Shown here one piece after another: positions 1-9,124 of a stretch of 64,000 nucleotides of DNA. The translations under genes were made by a program, and so were the position numbers. The DNA is taken from positions 9,362,001 to 9,426,000 of the forward strand of contig NZ_CP108070.1 of the NCBI RefSeq assembly GCF_036178845.1, read 5' to 3'. Within the stretch, counting starts at the first letter, position 1, and every line of letters starts with the position of its first letter. The stretch is from Streptomyces sp. NBC_00271. Lineage in GTDB: Bacteria > Actinomycetota > Actinomycetes > Streptomycetales > Streptomycetaceae. Below the pieces are notes generated by a model, which was given only the letters and a program-made list of their open reading frames with translations, did no database searches and had not been told where the DNA came from.

Positions 1-86
1 GCGGAGGGTGACGATGTCGTTCGATTGAAAGGATTGTCACGAACCCCGGCTGCCTGACTCAAACGCTCACCTCGTAGCCTCCGCGC

Positions 87-635
87 ATGACTGATGATCC
101 GTTCCAGTGCCGCTGCGTCCTCTGCCATGACTACGGTGACCGAAACGAAGCGGACCGCGTGGATCTGACGATCATCGAGAATGTGCAGCAGCACGGATGG
201 CACGTCGTTATGGTTCCCGAGGACGAGATCGGTCCTGGATTCGCCTACACGATCGGCCTCTCGCACACTCACGGCGTACCTGACCTCGCCATGTTCGGAC
301 TCAATGTCCACGCCATGCACCGCATGCTCAACAGGCTCGGAGCGAAGTCCGCCGAGGGTGCTGTACTGGCTGACGGCCAGAGGCATCTTGACGTTGCCGT
401 TGGCCACCAAGTCGCGCTCAGGCAGGTCGATCTCCGCTGGTACCGGACCTTCTTCGGGCAGGCCATCGGGTTCTACCGGCGGCCTCCTTTTCCTGTGTTG
501 CAAGTTGCCTGGCCCGACGTGGATGACCGCTTCCCTTGGGAAGAACAGGCTGATGAGAGGCATCGGGAGTCGCAGCCTCAGTTGTGGCTGCGACCGAGTG
601 AGCACCCTGTCGGGGTCTGGACGACCGAACTCTGA
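87..635 (+). CDS. DUF4262 domain protein
   Basis: The product has 182 residues and belongs to the DUF4262 family, whose biochemical role is not known. The family hallmarks are visible: FAYTIGL at about residues 52-58 and DLAMFGL at 66-72, followed by a beta-rich middle and a WP-containing C-terminus. A small CxCxxCH cluster lies at residues 8-14, before the domain, and could bind a metal (inference). The ATG start leaves no overlap with another gene. It stands alone on the plus strand ahead of a small hypothetical gene. Family assignment is firm, function open. Confidence 0.88.
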   Translation: MTDDPFQCRCVLCHDYGDRNEADRVDLTIIENVQQHGWHVVMVPEDEIGPGFAYTIGLSHTHGVPDLAMFGLNVHAMHRMLNRLGAKSAEGAVLADGQRHLDVAVGHQVALRQVDLRWYRTFFGQAIGFYRRPPFPVLQVAWPDVDDRFPWEEQADERHRESQPQLWLRPSEHPVGVWTTEL

Positions 636-797
636 CCTCGAACGTGCTGACCAGCGAGAGGCCAACTCTGTTGCGAGGAACTACAGGAGCAAGATCAGTA
701 GTAATTCCGCTTCAACCCTCCGGGACCGCCACGCAGGCCGTTGCCGCCCTCCGGGCCCCCGAACACGATTGCGGGAGCTGGATGCGATCCTGCATGC

Positions 798-1193
798 ATG
801 AACCATCTCGGCGACGCGAACCTGCGCACCTGGACGCTGCGCGTTACGGCCCTCCTAGCGGCCGACACCCGAGATCAACTTGCCTGGCTGGGCGAGCGTG
901 AGCTGGAGTCGAAGGACGTCGTTGAAGAGGTGGAGCTCATGTGCCGCGTGTCCGAAGGGCTCGCGGAGCGCGGAGCCTTCGAGCCTGAGGATCAGCGTCA
1001 TCTTCGGGCCATCGGCCGTCGTATCGGCGAGATCGATGCCACCCGCCGCGTCGGCCCCTGGGACAACGCTCTGGCCACAGATTCGGCGTGGGACGACATT
1101 CGTTCTCTCGCTCGCCAGTTTCTCCTCACGAGGCTGGGCGACTGGCATCAGCCACTGCCACGCCTCGTGCCCCCACCCATGGGCGACCACTGA
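798..1193 (+). CDS. small hypothetical protein
   Basis: This encodes 131 residues beginning MNHLGDANLRTW. I chose the ATG at 798 because residues before it in the longer open frame are low-complexity and not typical coding. The protein is charged and predicted mainly helical, with no signal peptide, membrane segment or catalytic motif that I recognise. Codon third positions are strongly G/C, as expected for a real gene in this genome. It probably belongs to an orphan family of cytoplasmic actinobacterial proteins. No function is proposed. Confidence 0.6.
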   Translation: MNHLGDANLRTWTLRVTALLAADTRDQLAWLGERELESKDVVEEVELMCRVSEGLAERGAFEPEDQRHLRAIGRRIGEIDATRRVGPWDNALATDSAWDDIRSLARQFLLTRLGDWHQPLPRLVPPPMGDH

Positions 1194-1444
1194 GCCGTCC
1201 AGGCCGCCCGTGCGACTCTGACACAGCCGGCGCCGCACACTAATTGGCGGGAACGTCGCGACTATGTTCGGACGGATGCCGGCAGGGCCACCGCACACCG
1301 CCTGCCAAGCACCGGGCGACGCCTCTCGGGTCGAAACTCAAGCCGCGTTCGAATCCTCGGTGTGCTCTGACGCCTCCCGTAGCCGTGAACATCTGCTGTC
1401 CGTTCTCGGGTTCTGGCTCAGGTTTTGTGGCGGGTGACGTTCTG

Positions 1445-1876
1445 TCATTGCTCGACATCGAACAGCGGGATGGACGGTGGAGGCGGGGCAAGGACTGTGC
1501 GGAGGCGGGTGAGGTTGGCTCGCCACTGCTTCCAGTCTGCCGGGTCGACCCAGTTCGAGGCTGGCCCGGCCTCGTCGCTGATGACGCGGGCGAGGGCCTC
1601 GTCCGCGAGCGTCCGAAGATCGTTGGGAAAGGCGGGCATGGGTTTCTCAGGGCCGTAGGGTGTGTCGATTGGGTCGCCGCCTGGACATTGGGTCGCAATC
1701 AGTGCGGTGGCGGCCACCGCTTCTTCTCCTTCGCTGAGCCAGCCGATGGCGTCGATGGTGCGCGTGAGGACGCCACGGATCAGCGTCTCGCGCTCCTCGG
1801 GCTTGGCGTCGTCGAGAGTGTTGGCGAAGTCCGCGGCCGTGTCGTTGCCGAAGGGGCCAGTGTCCCAGGTGCCCAT
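1445..1876 (-). CDS. DUF4259 domain protein
   Basis: The product has 143 residues and opens with MGTWDTGPFGNDTAADFA, the diagnostic N-terminus of DUF4259 proteins, which are small cytoplasmic proteins of unknown function common in Streptomyces. The start at 1876 is supported by a GAGGAG ribosome-binding site just upstream on the minus strand. A longer open frame to 1909 would put this site inside the gene. It lies next to the ISL3 remnant, so its upstream DNA may have been rearranged. Confidence 0.88.
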   Translation of the reverse strand: MGTWDTGPFGNDTAADFANTLDDAKPEERETLIRGVLTRTIDAIGWLSEGEEAVAATALIATQCPGGDPIDTPYGPEKPMPAFPNDLRTLADEALARVISDEAGPASNWVDPADWKQWRANLTRLRTVLAPPPPSIPLFDVEQ

Positions 1877-1927
1877 GTTGATCTCCTCGTGTCGCCGGGA
1901 TCCTCGCATCAGCCGCTGGCATTGCGA

Positions 1928-2468
1928 TCACTGTGCGAGCAGTACTCGCTTACGCAGAAGGGCGAAGCCAGCACGCCCGAACATCTGGCGCTTGAGCATC
2001 TTGATCCGGTTGACATGCCCCTCGACCGCGCCTGAGCTCCAGGGCAGGGTCAATCCGGCGGTGACGGCGTCGAGGTCGCGGTCGATGTCGGCGGCGAGGG
2101 TGTGGAGACTGGGCAGGTCGTCCTGCCGGACGGCGTCGAGCCAGTCCGGGAGACGCTCGCCCTGGCGCTCGGTGAGCACGACCGCGAAGGAGCGGACGTG
2201 CCGGGTGAGAGCATCGAGCTCGGGACAGTGGGCGCGGACGGTCTTGAGGTGGAGTTGTTCGGGCTCGGTGAGGGTCTCCGGGCGGCTGAGGATCCATCCC
2301 GCGACCGTCCGGGGCGAGGGCGGCCGGGTGGTCACGGGCCGCGGGGAGGTGCGCTTCTTGTGCAGGTAGGCGCGGACGCGCTGGTAGCTGCCTTTGTAGC
2401 CGAGCGGCATGATCTCCTCCCGTAGCTTCCAGGCGTTGGTACAACCCTCGCTCCACCGGTCGTCCAGA
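1928..2468 (-). pseudogene. ISL3-family transposase, C-terminal part
   Basis: Read on the minus strand this is the C-terminal part of an ISL3 transposase, with landmarks YLDDRW, EGCTNAWKL, GSYQRVRAYL and the family tail GHVNRIKMLKRQMFGRAG. It lacks the N-terminal zinc finger and HTH. The reading frame can be followed upstream without an ATG to about 2468, where similarity stops abruptly in the middle of YLDD. The missing preceding segment lies at 5009-5200 in the same orientation and joins it in frame, so the two are one element split by a 2.5-kb insertion. Confidence 0.8.
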
Positions 2469-2545
2469 TAGACATCCGATGCAGTTGATCTGTCAAGGAC
2501 GGAGGTCCGGGAGGGGTGTCAGTGGTGTGTGGCAGCATCCGCGGC

Positions 2546-3136
2546 ATGACGAGTACAGAGATGGGCCGCGGCTTGGACTTGTTCCGGGAGGGGGATTTTC
2601 CCATCTACACGCTGACCTTCGTGCGGGACCTTCCCCCCGCTGAGCTGCTCACCCGCATGGGGGTAGATCCGGAGACCTTGGCGCTTCGCAACGCCATAGA
2701 CCTGTCGGATGACTTGGGCGACGACCTTTTCGACGATGAAGAACCGGTCGTCACCAGCGGCATCGACGGGTCGTGGACGTGGGCATGGGAACAGGGCGGC
2801 GTGCACGGACTCGATGAGAGGATCTTGAGCGCCGTCTCCATGGGGACTGAGGCCGTGGTGCTCCACTACAACGAGAAGCCGATGCACTGGTTCAAGTACG
2901 CGGTCGGAGGCAAGATCATCGTCGACTTCCACACTCTCCAGGCGATCGAACCGACCGGGCAGAACCCGGCAAGACTTGATGACACCATGAGACCCCTTGG
3001 GCTCGCCCCTGGGCAGGTCGCGCCTGTTCACAGCGTCCTGGCACTGGTAGAGGACGCTTTTGGTATCGGCCTGACGCAACCCGATGAGGTTGACGACGAG
3101 CGTTGGAGCGGCAAGCTGCTTCCCCTGCCGGACTAA
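2546..3136 (+). CDS. DUF6461-like protein
   Basis: The product has 196 residues when started at ATG 2546. It resembles the actinobacterial DUF6461 family: an FPIYTLTFVRD-type opening strand, a PPAELLTRMG helix, and a central W-W-rich segment SWTWAWEQGG. These proteins are small cytoplasmic orphans, and some lie near toxins, but no activity is known. The gene lies inside the segment that splits the ISL3 transposase, so it came in as cargo with the neighbouring IS110. Family assignment is by motif memory only. Confidence 0.65.
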   Translation: MTSTEMGRGLDLFREGDFPIYTLTFVRDLPPAELLTRMGVDPETLALRNAIDLSDDLGDDLFDDEEPVVTSGIDGSWTWAWEQGGVHGLDERILSAVSMGTEAVVLHYNEKPMHWFKYAVGGKIIVDFHTLQAIEPTGQNPARLDDTMRPLGLAPGQVAPVHSVLALVEDAFGIGLTQPDEVDDERWSGKLLPLPD

Positions 3137-3141
3137 ATGCC

Positions 3142-4385
3142 TCAAGCGGCGGCCGCCTTCAGAACAGGAGTTTCAGAGGACGGGAAGGCTGTGCCCTCGT
3201 CATAGACGGTGCGTTTGGTGAGGCAGTGGTGGAGACAGCCGAGCAGTCTGTTGAAGAGGCGGCGTTGGGCGGCGGTGTGACGGTCTCCCGCTTCTCGTCG
3301 GCGGTCGTAGTGGGCTCGGGCTCCGGGTGAGGACAGCGCGGAGAAGGCCCAGACGTAGCCGACGGCGGCGAGCCGCTGGTTCTTGACCCGGCGGGCCATC
3401 ACGGCGAGGCTTTTGCCGGATGCCCGGGTGACCGGTGCGGCCCCGGCGAAGGCTTTGAGTCCTTTCGCGTCGGTGAAGCGGGATCGGTCGTCGCCGATTT
3501 CGGCGAGCACCCGGGCACCGGTGAGTGATCCGAGCCCTGGCAAGCTGGTGATGATCTCGGCGTCCGGGTGTGTGTCAAATGACGTCACTGCCGCGGCGGT
3601 GAGGTCATCGGCGCTGGTGCAGGCGGCTTCGAGTTGCCGCAGCAGTGCGAGGGTCTGGTGTCCCATGGCCTGTTCGACTTTGGGTAGTTGCCGCATCTGG
3701 GTGATCTGGAAGGCTTCGCGGAGCCGGTCTGCCTCGGCTTCGATGCCACGATGGCGGCCGGCTTTCTTCAGCAGCGACCGCAGCTGGGCGCGGGTGAGCT
3801 TGGCGGCGTGGGCCGGGGTGGGAGCGGCGGCCAGGACGACGCGCGCGATGGGTAAGCACAGTCCTTCGCGGGTGTGCTGGAAGGCGGCGAGGAAGCCGGG
3901 GAAGTACTCGCGCAGGTGTGAGCGGAGCTTGTTGCCGGCCTGGGTACGATTCCAGACCGCGTCCTGCTGGGCGCGGGCCAAGACGGCGATGGCCTGGGCG
4001 AGTTCGCTGTCGTCGGGCAGTGACCGGTGGGCGGCCCGGTCCGTGCGCAGGATATTTGCCAGGACCATGGCGTCGAGGTGGTCGGACTTCTTGCGGGCGA
4101 CTGCATGGCGGTCGCGGTAGCGGGAAGCGGCCATCGGATTGATGGCGAAGACGGGGCGTCTGGTGGCGCGGAGGCAGGCGACCAACAAGCCGCGGGACGT
4201 TTCGATGGCCACGGGGAGATGGGGGAGTTCTCGGTGTCGCCGTGCTCGGTCAGGAGAACAAGCAGCTGTTGCAGGCCAGTTGCGTCGTCTCCGGTCCGGG
4301 TTCGGGCCACCAGGGCTCCGTCGTGGTCGATCAGGGCGACGTCGTGGTGGTCGCTGGCCCAGTCGATGCCGCAGAACACTCTCAT
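3142..4385 (-). pseudogene. IS110-family transposase, frameshifted
   Basis: This is a DEDD transposase of the IS110 family. The N-terminal catalytic region reads MRVFCGIDWASDHHDVALID, then the frame changes near 4228 within a run of Cs, and VAIETSRGLL, KKSDHLDAM and the C-terminal LPGLGSLTGARVLAE follow in the next frame. With the shift repaired the protein would have about 411 residues, normal for the family. All four acidic positions and the C-terminal serine region (ASGKS) are present. A one-base deletion is the simplest explanation. IS110 normally does not use frameshifting, so the copy is probably inactive. It is part of the cargo within the split ISL3. Confidence 0.85.
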
Positions 4386-5008
4386 GGTGCTGTTCGGTTC
4401 CTCTCGGTCGAGGTTGCTGCTGGTCGCAGCCGCGCGGGGGCACGCGTCTCCCTAATGGAAGGGCTCGGTGGCCCTGCATCCGATTAGCCGTTCGTGACCC
4501 CAGCTGTCCGCAGGGCCCTCGGTCTGTGGAAGAGCTCGGCGGCTCCGGGTTCAGTCAAAGGTGGTCCCTGCGAACTGCTCGAACCACGGGCTTTAACGAT
4601 CTGATCGTCAGACTGGATGCGCTGCGGTGGCAGTGGACGGAACCGGGGGCCGGCTCTTGACCGAGGGCTCGAAGTCCCGGGGGCGTGTTGCGACTTCCCC
4701 GGCACCGACCGCCACCACCGCAGCAGGTAGTACGGATGAGCTTTTGGGCACAGGATCGGGCCGGCCTGGGATCGGAGCTTGCTGCTCTGGTGATGTATAG
4801 ACCTCGGTCCTGTGCCCGCGGCGGCAACCGTGGAGCAGCTGCCGTACGCAGAACCGGGTCCGCCTATCTTGGGGGCTCGGGGCCCTGGGCTTGTATAGAC
4901 CTCGGATCTGCGGCCGCTTCAACAGTGACGGGGGCGACCAGACCGGTCTGGAAGAAGAGCTCGATGGCCCTGGTCTTGGTTGGGTCTCAGTCGCCCTGTC
5001 ACTGCCCA
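4386..5008. other. non-coding flank of IS110, with short repeats
   Basis: I see no convincing gene here. The stretch lies upstream of the IS110 start, where IS110-group elements carry the template for their bridge RNA. It holds related short motifs such as GAAGAGCTCGGCGG near 4530 and GAAGAGCTCGATGG near 4955, and a 14-bp direct repeat TGTATAGACCTCGG at 4794-4807 and 4892-4905. Whether any of this is a structured RNA cannot be decided by eye. Confidence 0.45.
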
Positions 5009-5200
5009 TTAGGGCTTGTAGTCATCGAGGACCAAGGGCCGGTTCTGCCACTGGCCAGTGAACAGCTCCTCCGGGGCCGCAGCCTCGGCGAGCTGTTTGA
5101 CGGTCCGCCAGGTCATGTCGAGCTGACGCTGGATCGAGCGGCGGCTGTGCCCGGCTTCCAGCAGTGCATGGACGGCGGCGCGCCGGGCCCACGAAGACCT
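5009..5200 (-). pseudogene. ISL3-family transposase, middle fragment
   Basis: The minus-strand reading contains RRAAVHALLEAGHSRRSIQ, TWRTVKQLAEAA, then LFTGQWQNRPLVLDDYKP, which is the linker region between the HTH and catalytic part of ISL3 transposases. It stops at an accidental TAA made by the insertion junction at 5009-5011. Removing 2469-5009 restores KPYLDDRW in frame with the fragment ending at 2468. The true N-terminal zinc finger is missing, because similarity fades above about 5200. Confidence 0.7.
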
Positions 5201-5440
5201 CTGGATGAACCTCGCAGCTGACGTCGCCGCAGACCGCAGGCGCGAAGAGGAAGAACATGCCCTGCGCGGCCTCATCTGACGACCCCAGAACCGCTACAGC
5301 GCCAAGAAACTCGGAAGAAGACCGGCGCCCGCGCACCCTGTCGCGCTAACTTGGTTGGAGCTTCTGCCACCTACCTGGGTCGGGGCGGATTAAAAAAATC
5401 CGTCGTTGCTTGGCTTCGAGCCAGTGAACCAAGGTGCGTG

Positions 5441-5635
5441 ATGACAGAAGTGTTGAGCTTTCTGCTGCATGACGTGGGCGGCCATGTGATCGCCGCAGCG
5501 CTCATTGCCGGTGTGGGCTTCGGGCTCGAGAAGACCCGGACCCGGCTGCACAGGAGCCGGCCAGCGCCGCCTCGTACCCTCCTTCCTCAATGCGGCGATG
5601 ACATCGGGTCAGCTCCAGACGAACCGACGGCCTAA
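5441..5635 (+). CDS. possible small membrane protein
   Basis: A 64-residue frame starting MTEVLSFLLHDVGGH has one hydrophobic helix (about residues 13-28, HVIAAALIAGVGFGL), followed by a basic tail. This matches a small inner-membrane protein topology. No family is recognised. The surroundings are IS debris, so it could be a chance frame. There is no clear ribosome-binding site. Confidence 0.35.
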   Translation: MTEVLSFLLHDVGGHVIAAALIAGVGFGLEKTRTRLHRSRPAPPRTLLPQCGDDIGSAPDEPTA

Positions 5636-5825
5636 CATCCGCTGTCGGATGAAGCCCCTGGCCTGGCGGAAGGATCGCTCTTCCTCTTCGGCGGCCTACG
5701 GTTTTGCGGTATAGGTCCAGCCTGACTGGGGCGGTTCCCTCGTTGGGCGGCAGACGAAGCGAGATGTCTTCGCCAGCAGTCCCAAAGCGACCGATGTTGC
5801 GCTCGTACAGCATCCGGTTGTCTAA

Positions 5826-5904
5826 CCGGGGTCAGAAATTTCTGACCCCGGAACGCGACAACGCCCCGGTCCCCTGACTGAGTCACGGGACCGGGGCGTT
5901 GTCG
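5826..5904. terminator. two adjacent strong hairpins
   Basis: Positions 5826-5851 form a perfect 26-base palindrome (CCGGGGTCAGAAA and its complement). Positions 5856-5873 pair perfectly over 18 bases with 5887-5904 around a 13-base loop. They lie just past the stop of the minus-strand gene at 5910, so the larger hairpin is most likely its transcription terminator. The first may serve the other side or be an element end. Confidence 0.75.
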
Positions 5905-5909
5905 TGGTG

Positions 5910-6320
5910 TCAGACGGGGTGGGTGTAGCGAACGGGCTTGCCGCAGGCTCGCGCGTAATCGATCTCGCTCCGGGTGCTGTCGCCGATGTAGCCGTCGGGG
6001 TTGACGATGAGGACTTCGTCGGCGAGGTCGATCTTCTGGCGGTGCAGTGCGTCCAACACCTGCTTGAGGCGGTCAGCCTGGGCGGGAGCCGCCCACAGCG
6101 GGTGGGGCTGCTTAAGGTTGCAGCCGGGCGCGAGAACGATCCGGCCGGCCGCAGTCTCGTACAGGTTGGCTTCGGCGAGCTCCTGCCAGTACCTGGTGGA
6201 CCCGCACAGCACGACGATCTTCGGCCGCTGCAGGCGTTCGGCCTCCCGGTCACGCACGTATCCGTCGATACCGCTGGCGGTGAAGCGGCGGACGCTCTTC
6301 CAGAATTCGCGGGCACTCAT
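5910..6320 (-). CDS. nucleoside deoxyribosyltransferase-like (DUF4406-like) protein
   Basis: The product has 136 residues. An N-terminal beta strand and turn KIVVLCGSTRYW (about 34-45) is followed by DEVLIVNPDGYIGDST (about 102-117) and SEIDYARACGKPV, the order seen in small Rossmann-like proteins of the DUF4406 / nucleoside 2-deoxyribosyltransferase superfamily. The expected acidic residue in SEIDYA is present. Such proteins bind nucleotides or nucleosides; the substrate is unknown. A strong hairpin terminator lies directly downstream. The ATG at 6320 overlaps no other gene. Confidence 0.7.
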   Translation of the reverse strand: MSAREFWKSVRRFTASGIDGYVRDREAERLQRPKIVVLCGSTRYWQELAEANLYETAAGRIVLAPGCNLKQPHPLWAAPAQADRLKQVLDALHRQKIDLADEVLIVNPDGYIGDSTRSEIDYARACGKPVRYTHPV

Positions 6321-6399
6321 GCAGTTTCTCGTCTCTGGGATGTCGGGGTTATGGGGTGCCGGGGGTGCCGGGCTCGCAGGCCGACGGCCGCCCTGGGGG

Positions 6400-6873
6400 T
6401 CACGGGGTGGTGGAGGTGCTCGTATCGGCGGCCGCTGTCCGCACGGTGGTCGCCTCGAGTTCGCTGTGGCGCTGCTGGAGCTGGTCGATGGCCGTGTGGT
6501 CGGTCAGGGCTGTCGTGATCAGGGCGCGCTGGTACTCCATGCCGGCGAAGACGCCGTGGTGGTAGCGGCACTGGTCCTGGGCTTCGGCGCAGGCTGGGCA
6601 GCTCTCCCAGTCCAGCGGGTCGTACGGCGCGGTCTCCGGTCCGGGGAGCTCCAGGACCGTCCGGCGGGTGGCGGCGGGGGAGTGGGGGCTGCTGGTGAAC
6701 AGGTCCTCGCGCCACGTGGGCGGCAGTCCCTGGAGGAAGTCGAACAGGTCAGCGGTGCTCTGCAGCCAGGTGAAGTAGATCTTGCGCGCGTCCGGATAGG
6801 CACCGCGTCCGCGTACGACAACTCGACGTTCAAGCCCGCCTGATCCACCCCAGCCGGTACAACCATCCAGCAC
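6400..6873 (-). CDS. hypothetical protein with Cys motif
   Basis: The frame codes for up to 157 residues. The convincing part begins around YPDARKIYFTWLQ and includes ESCPACAEAQDQC, a short CxxC...C cluster, and YHHGVFAGMEYQRALI, then a Ser/Thr-rich tail. It may bind zinc through the Cys/His residues (inference). The first 25 or so residues are Gly/Arg-rich and unlike the rest, so the true N-terminus may have been lost upstream. No family is recognised. Confidence 0.45.
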   Translation of the reverse strand: MLDGCTGWGGSGGLERRVVVRGRGAYPDARKIYFTWLQSTADLFDFLQGLPPTWREDLFTSSPHSPAATRRTVLELPGPETAPYDPLDWESCPACAEAQDQCRYHHGVFAGMEYQRALITTALTDHTAIDQLQQRHSELEATTVRTAAADTSTSTTP

Positions 6874-7364
6874 CCCCAGCGCACTTGGCCGCGCGACGAG
6901 GTTCGGTGAGACAGAAGCCCGAACGACTCTGTTCGTTGAGAAAACGACTCGCTTGGATGAGACAGGACACCGGCGAAGGCATCGTTGTCGCGGCTGTCCA
7001 GGAGGGACGTCGAGCTATTACGCCGTAATAGTGCTCGGACGGTACCCCGCCCCTCCCTTGGCGGACTGACCTCGCCTGGGAACCGATCGTCGGCCCGCCA
7101 CGCTCACTGGCATTGGGCCGCCCTCGGACAGCGGGCGCGCGTCTGCAGGGCCTGTCCTCGCACGGCCCTGCACCGCCTTCATCTGTGCTCGGATCGCCAT
7201 GGACGCCAATGTGCCATCACCCTCGTCCGCGCGCGTCCTGTCCAGGGTGTCCTCGGCCTCCGCTGGCTGATGATCCTGGCGCACAGCCTGGGACGGCTCG
7301 CTGGAAGCCTTCCTAGCCATGGTGTTGATGAAGCAAGACCCGCACTCGGATCACAGTGACTCAA
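6874..7364. other. gene-free stretch with first copy of palindromic repeat
   Basis: No frame here has convincing codon bias and no known protein motif is visible. The notable content is the flank CGTTGTCGCGGCTGTCC and palindrome at 7015-7031, repeated near 8595. It appears to be debris between insertion events. Confidence 0.4.
7015..7031. repeat. 17-bp palindrome, copy 1
   Basis: CTATTACGCCGTAATAG is a perfect palindrome around a central C. Copies are at 7015-7031, 8100-8116 and 8595-8611. Copies 1 and 3 also share the flanks on both sides (CGTTGTCGCGGCTGTCC before; GCTCG, ACGGTAC after) in direct orientation. Confidence 0.8.
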
Positions 7365-7832
7365 TCAGCGGACGTGAGGTGAGGCTGCGGCTAGGAACCG
7401 CTGGAGGGCCAGACGAGCCTCTTCACCTCGGCCCGCGCGGTCCCGCTCGTCGTGCGCCGTGTGGATGTGGGTCGTCGCGTCGACGGCCTCTTGAGCCAGA
7501 CGGCTGAGCTCCGGCTCGCCGCAGACAAGCTGAACCCGGCATAACGCTCCTGTGGCATCCGCCCTGCGCTGGTAGGACGCCTCGGAGGCCGCGACAGTTT
7601 GAGGACTTCGGGGATCCGCCTGCTCTGCGTGCCAACGGTCATTCTGGCTGCGGCGGAAGTCTGTGACAGCTGCGGCGAAGTCGCTGTAGGCAGCGATCCT
7701 CTCGTGCCACAGACGCTGCTCCCGGGAGAACTGCTCGGCTTGCTGCGCGGCGTGTCGCTGGAAGAGGAAGGTGAGCGCTGAGCCTGCCAGCGTTGCGAAC
7801 ACGGCGATGAGGCTCGTGAGGATTCCGTTCAT
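7365..7832 (-). CDS. single-pass membrane protein, coiled tail
   Basis: The product has 155 residues, with one N-terminal membrane helix (about residues 5-25, LTSLIAVFATLAGSALTFLF) and then a long charged, helical cytoplasmic region. The layout and size match a common class of Streptomyces orphan membrane proteins. The gene at 36046-36498 has the same architecture but little visible sequence identity. It lies between palindrome copies 1 and 2. Start ATG 7832; no function known. Confidence 0.65.
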   Translation of the reverse strand: MNGILTSLIAVFATLAGSALTFLFQRHAAQQAEQFSREQRLWHERIAAYSDFAAAVTDFRRSQNDRWHAEQADPRSPQTVAASEASYQRRADATGALCRVQLVCGEPELSRLAQEAVDATTHIHTAHDERDRAGRGEEARLALQRFLAAASPHVR

Positions 7833-8350
7833 CCCTGCAGGCTTCCCAGCCAGCCACCACGGCAGGTCACGGCGCAGGATTCCGCGGGGGACAGGCCGCT
7901 CTCACCGGCTGGGCTCGGTGCGACGTACCGCAGGCGAGGATCGGTCAGGTCGGTGCCATCGTTTGTGAGCGGTACTCAGATCAGAGCCTGGTGGCCCGGA
8001 TACGGCAGCTGTCGGGTTCCTGGGCCAGCCTCCGCTGGACGCTGACCTGGTCCCTGGTGGCTGCGCAACGGCGTCTGCCGCCCTCGTAGGCCCCACGAAC
8101 TATTACGCCGTAATAGCTGGCGCCCTTGACGTTCGATGCAGCGGACGCAGAAGAGAAGAGAAACCGGCTCCGGGGCGTCCGCCGGAGTGCCGGGCGCGAG
8201 GATCGTCCGACGCACTACGGGAGTGCTTCTGCCAGGTTGCCGCTGCGGCCGCGCACCGACTCGGGCGATCCGGGTACGGGGGAGTGCGGCGAGAGTGTGC
8301 TGTGACCGCGTAGGTTCCCCGGGGTGGTGGTTGGAGCGGTTGGATAGACG
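7833..8350. other. no gene seen; second palindrome copy inside
   Basis: I find no supported coding region. Long frames on the minus strand from 8650 are antisense to the IS630 fragment. The palindrome at 8100-8116 is the only distinctive signal. Confidence 0.4.
8100..8116. repeat. 17-bp palindrome, copy 2
   Basis: The sequence is identical to the copies at 7015 and 8595, but the flanks differ from those of copies 1 and 3. Confidence 0.8.
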
Positions 8351-8566
8351 GTGACGTCTGTTCCGACCGCCGGAGGTGTGGTGGCCGAGCCTGTGCGGGT
8401 GGGCAGACTGACCGATCGGGAAGGGCAGAAGCTGCAGCAGATCGTGCGCTGGGGCAGTATCAGCTCGGTCCGCTGTCGCTGGGCGATGATGCTGCTGGCG
8501 TCCGTCGGCGGGAACCGTGTTCCTGTGGTCGCGCAGTTGGTCCAGGCCGACGAGGACACGAGGACG
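8351..8566 (+). pseudogene. IS630-family transposase, N-terminal fragment
   Basis: About 72 residues match the N-terminus of IS630-type transposases in Streptomyces: VRVGRLTDREGQKLQQIVR, an RAMMLLAS-like helix (WAMMLLASVGGNRV), and AQLVQADEDT, which is the start of the helix-turn-helix DNA-binding domain. Similarity stops sharply after DEDT, where the repeat flank of the third palindrome begins. The DDE catalytic domain is absent, so this is dead. Confidence 0.75.
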
Positions 8567-8594
8567 TCGTTGTCGCGGCTGTCCTGACGTCGGG

Positions 8595-8611
8595 CTATTA
8601 CGCCGTAATAG
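8595..8611. repeat. 17-bp palindrome, copy 3
   Basis: Identical to copies 1 and 2, with about 70 bp of flank resembling that of copy 1 in direct orientation. It immediately follows the break in the IS630 fragment. Confidence 0.8.
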
Positions 8612-8908
8612 GGCTCGAACGGTACTCGGCCTTTTCCCCCAGCAGCCCACAAGCGGTTGTGCGGTGTCTCAGCAGACCCGGGGGAGTCTCAGTCCTTCTG
8701 GAGCACGATGGCTGCGTCTCGATCTTCTCGGGGCAAGTAGTGCGATGTCTGTGAGGTATCGCTGCCGCGACTCACGATTTCATCTCGTGACAGGCCGATG
8801 GGACGGTCCAGGTCGCGGACGTTCGGTCCGACGTGATCTGTTCGTTCTCCACGGCCAGAACATAGTGGCGCGCCAGGCAGTGTCAGTGCCGCCTGACACA
8901 GTGCCCCC

Positions 8909-9085
8909 GTGAACGCTGATTCCTTCTGGGAGCTCATCGAGGGGTGCCGAGAGCAGGCGCATGGCCGGGGCGAGCGACCTGCATGGCTGCGCGGCGCATT
9001 GTCACAGCGGCCGTTGACGGAGATCGTGCAGTTCCAGGTCTGCGTGATGCTCTCGGGTCGTTTGGTCGTCTTGCCGACGTCGTAG
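8909..9085 (+). pseudogene. DUF4240 protein, N-terminal fragment
   Basis: The GTG-initiated frame encodes 58 residues beginning MNADSFWELIEGCREQA, then LSQRPLTEIVQFQ. This is the typical N-terminus of DUF4240 proteins (FWELIE followed by a helix ending in an EI..F motif). Full members are about 130-180 residues long, and here the frame stops after residue 58 with unrelated residues, so the gene is truncated. Function of the family is unknown. Confidence 0.6.
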
Positions 9086-9124
9086 CGTGTGAGAGGCCGC
9101 CGGTTCTTCGAGCCAAGTGGCCCG

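Noticed and set aside
4794..4905. Two 14-bp repeats 98 bp apart as a CRISPR start
   Set aside because: There are only two units, they are too short, and no cas genes are in the window.
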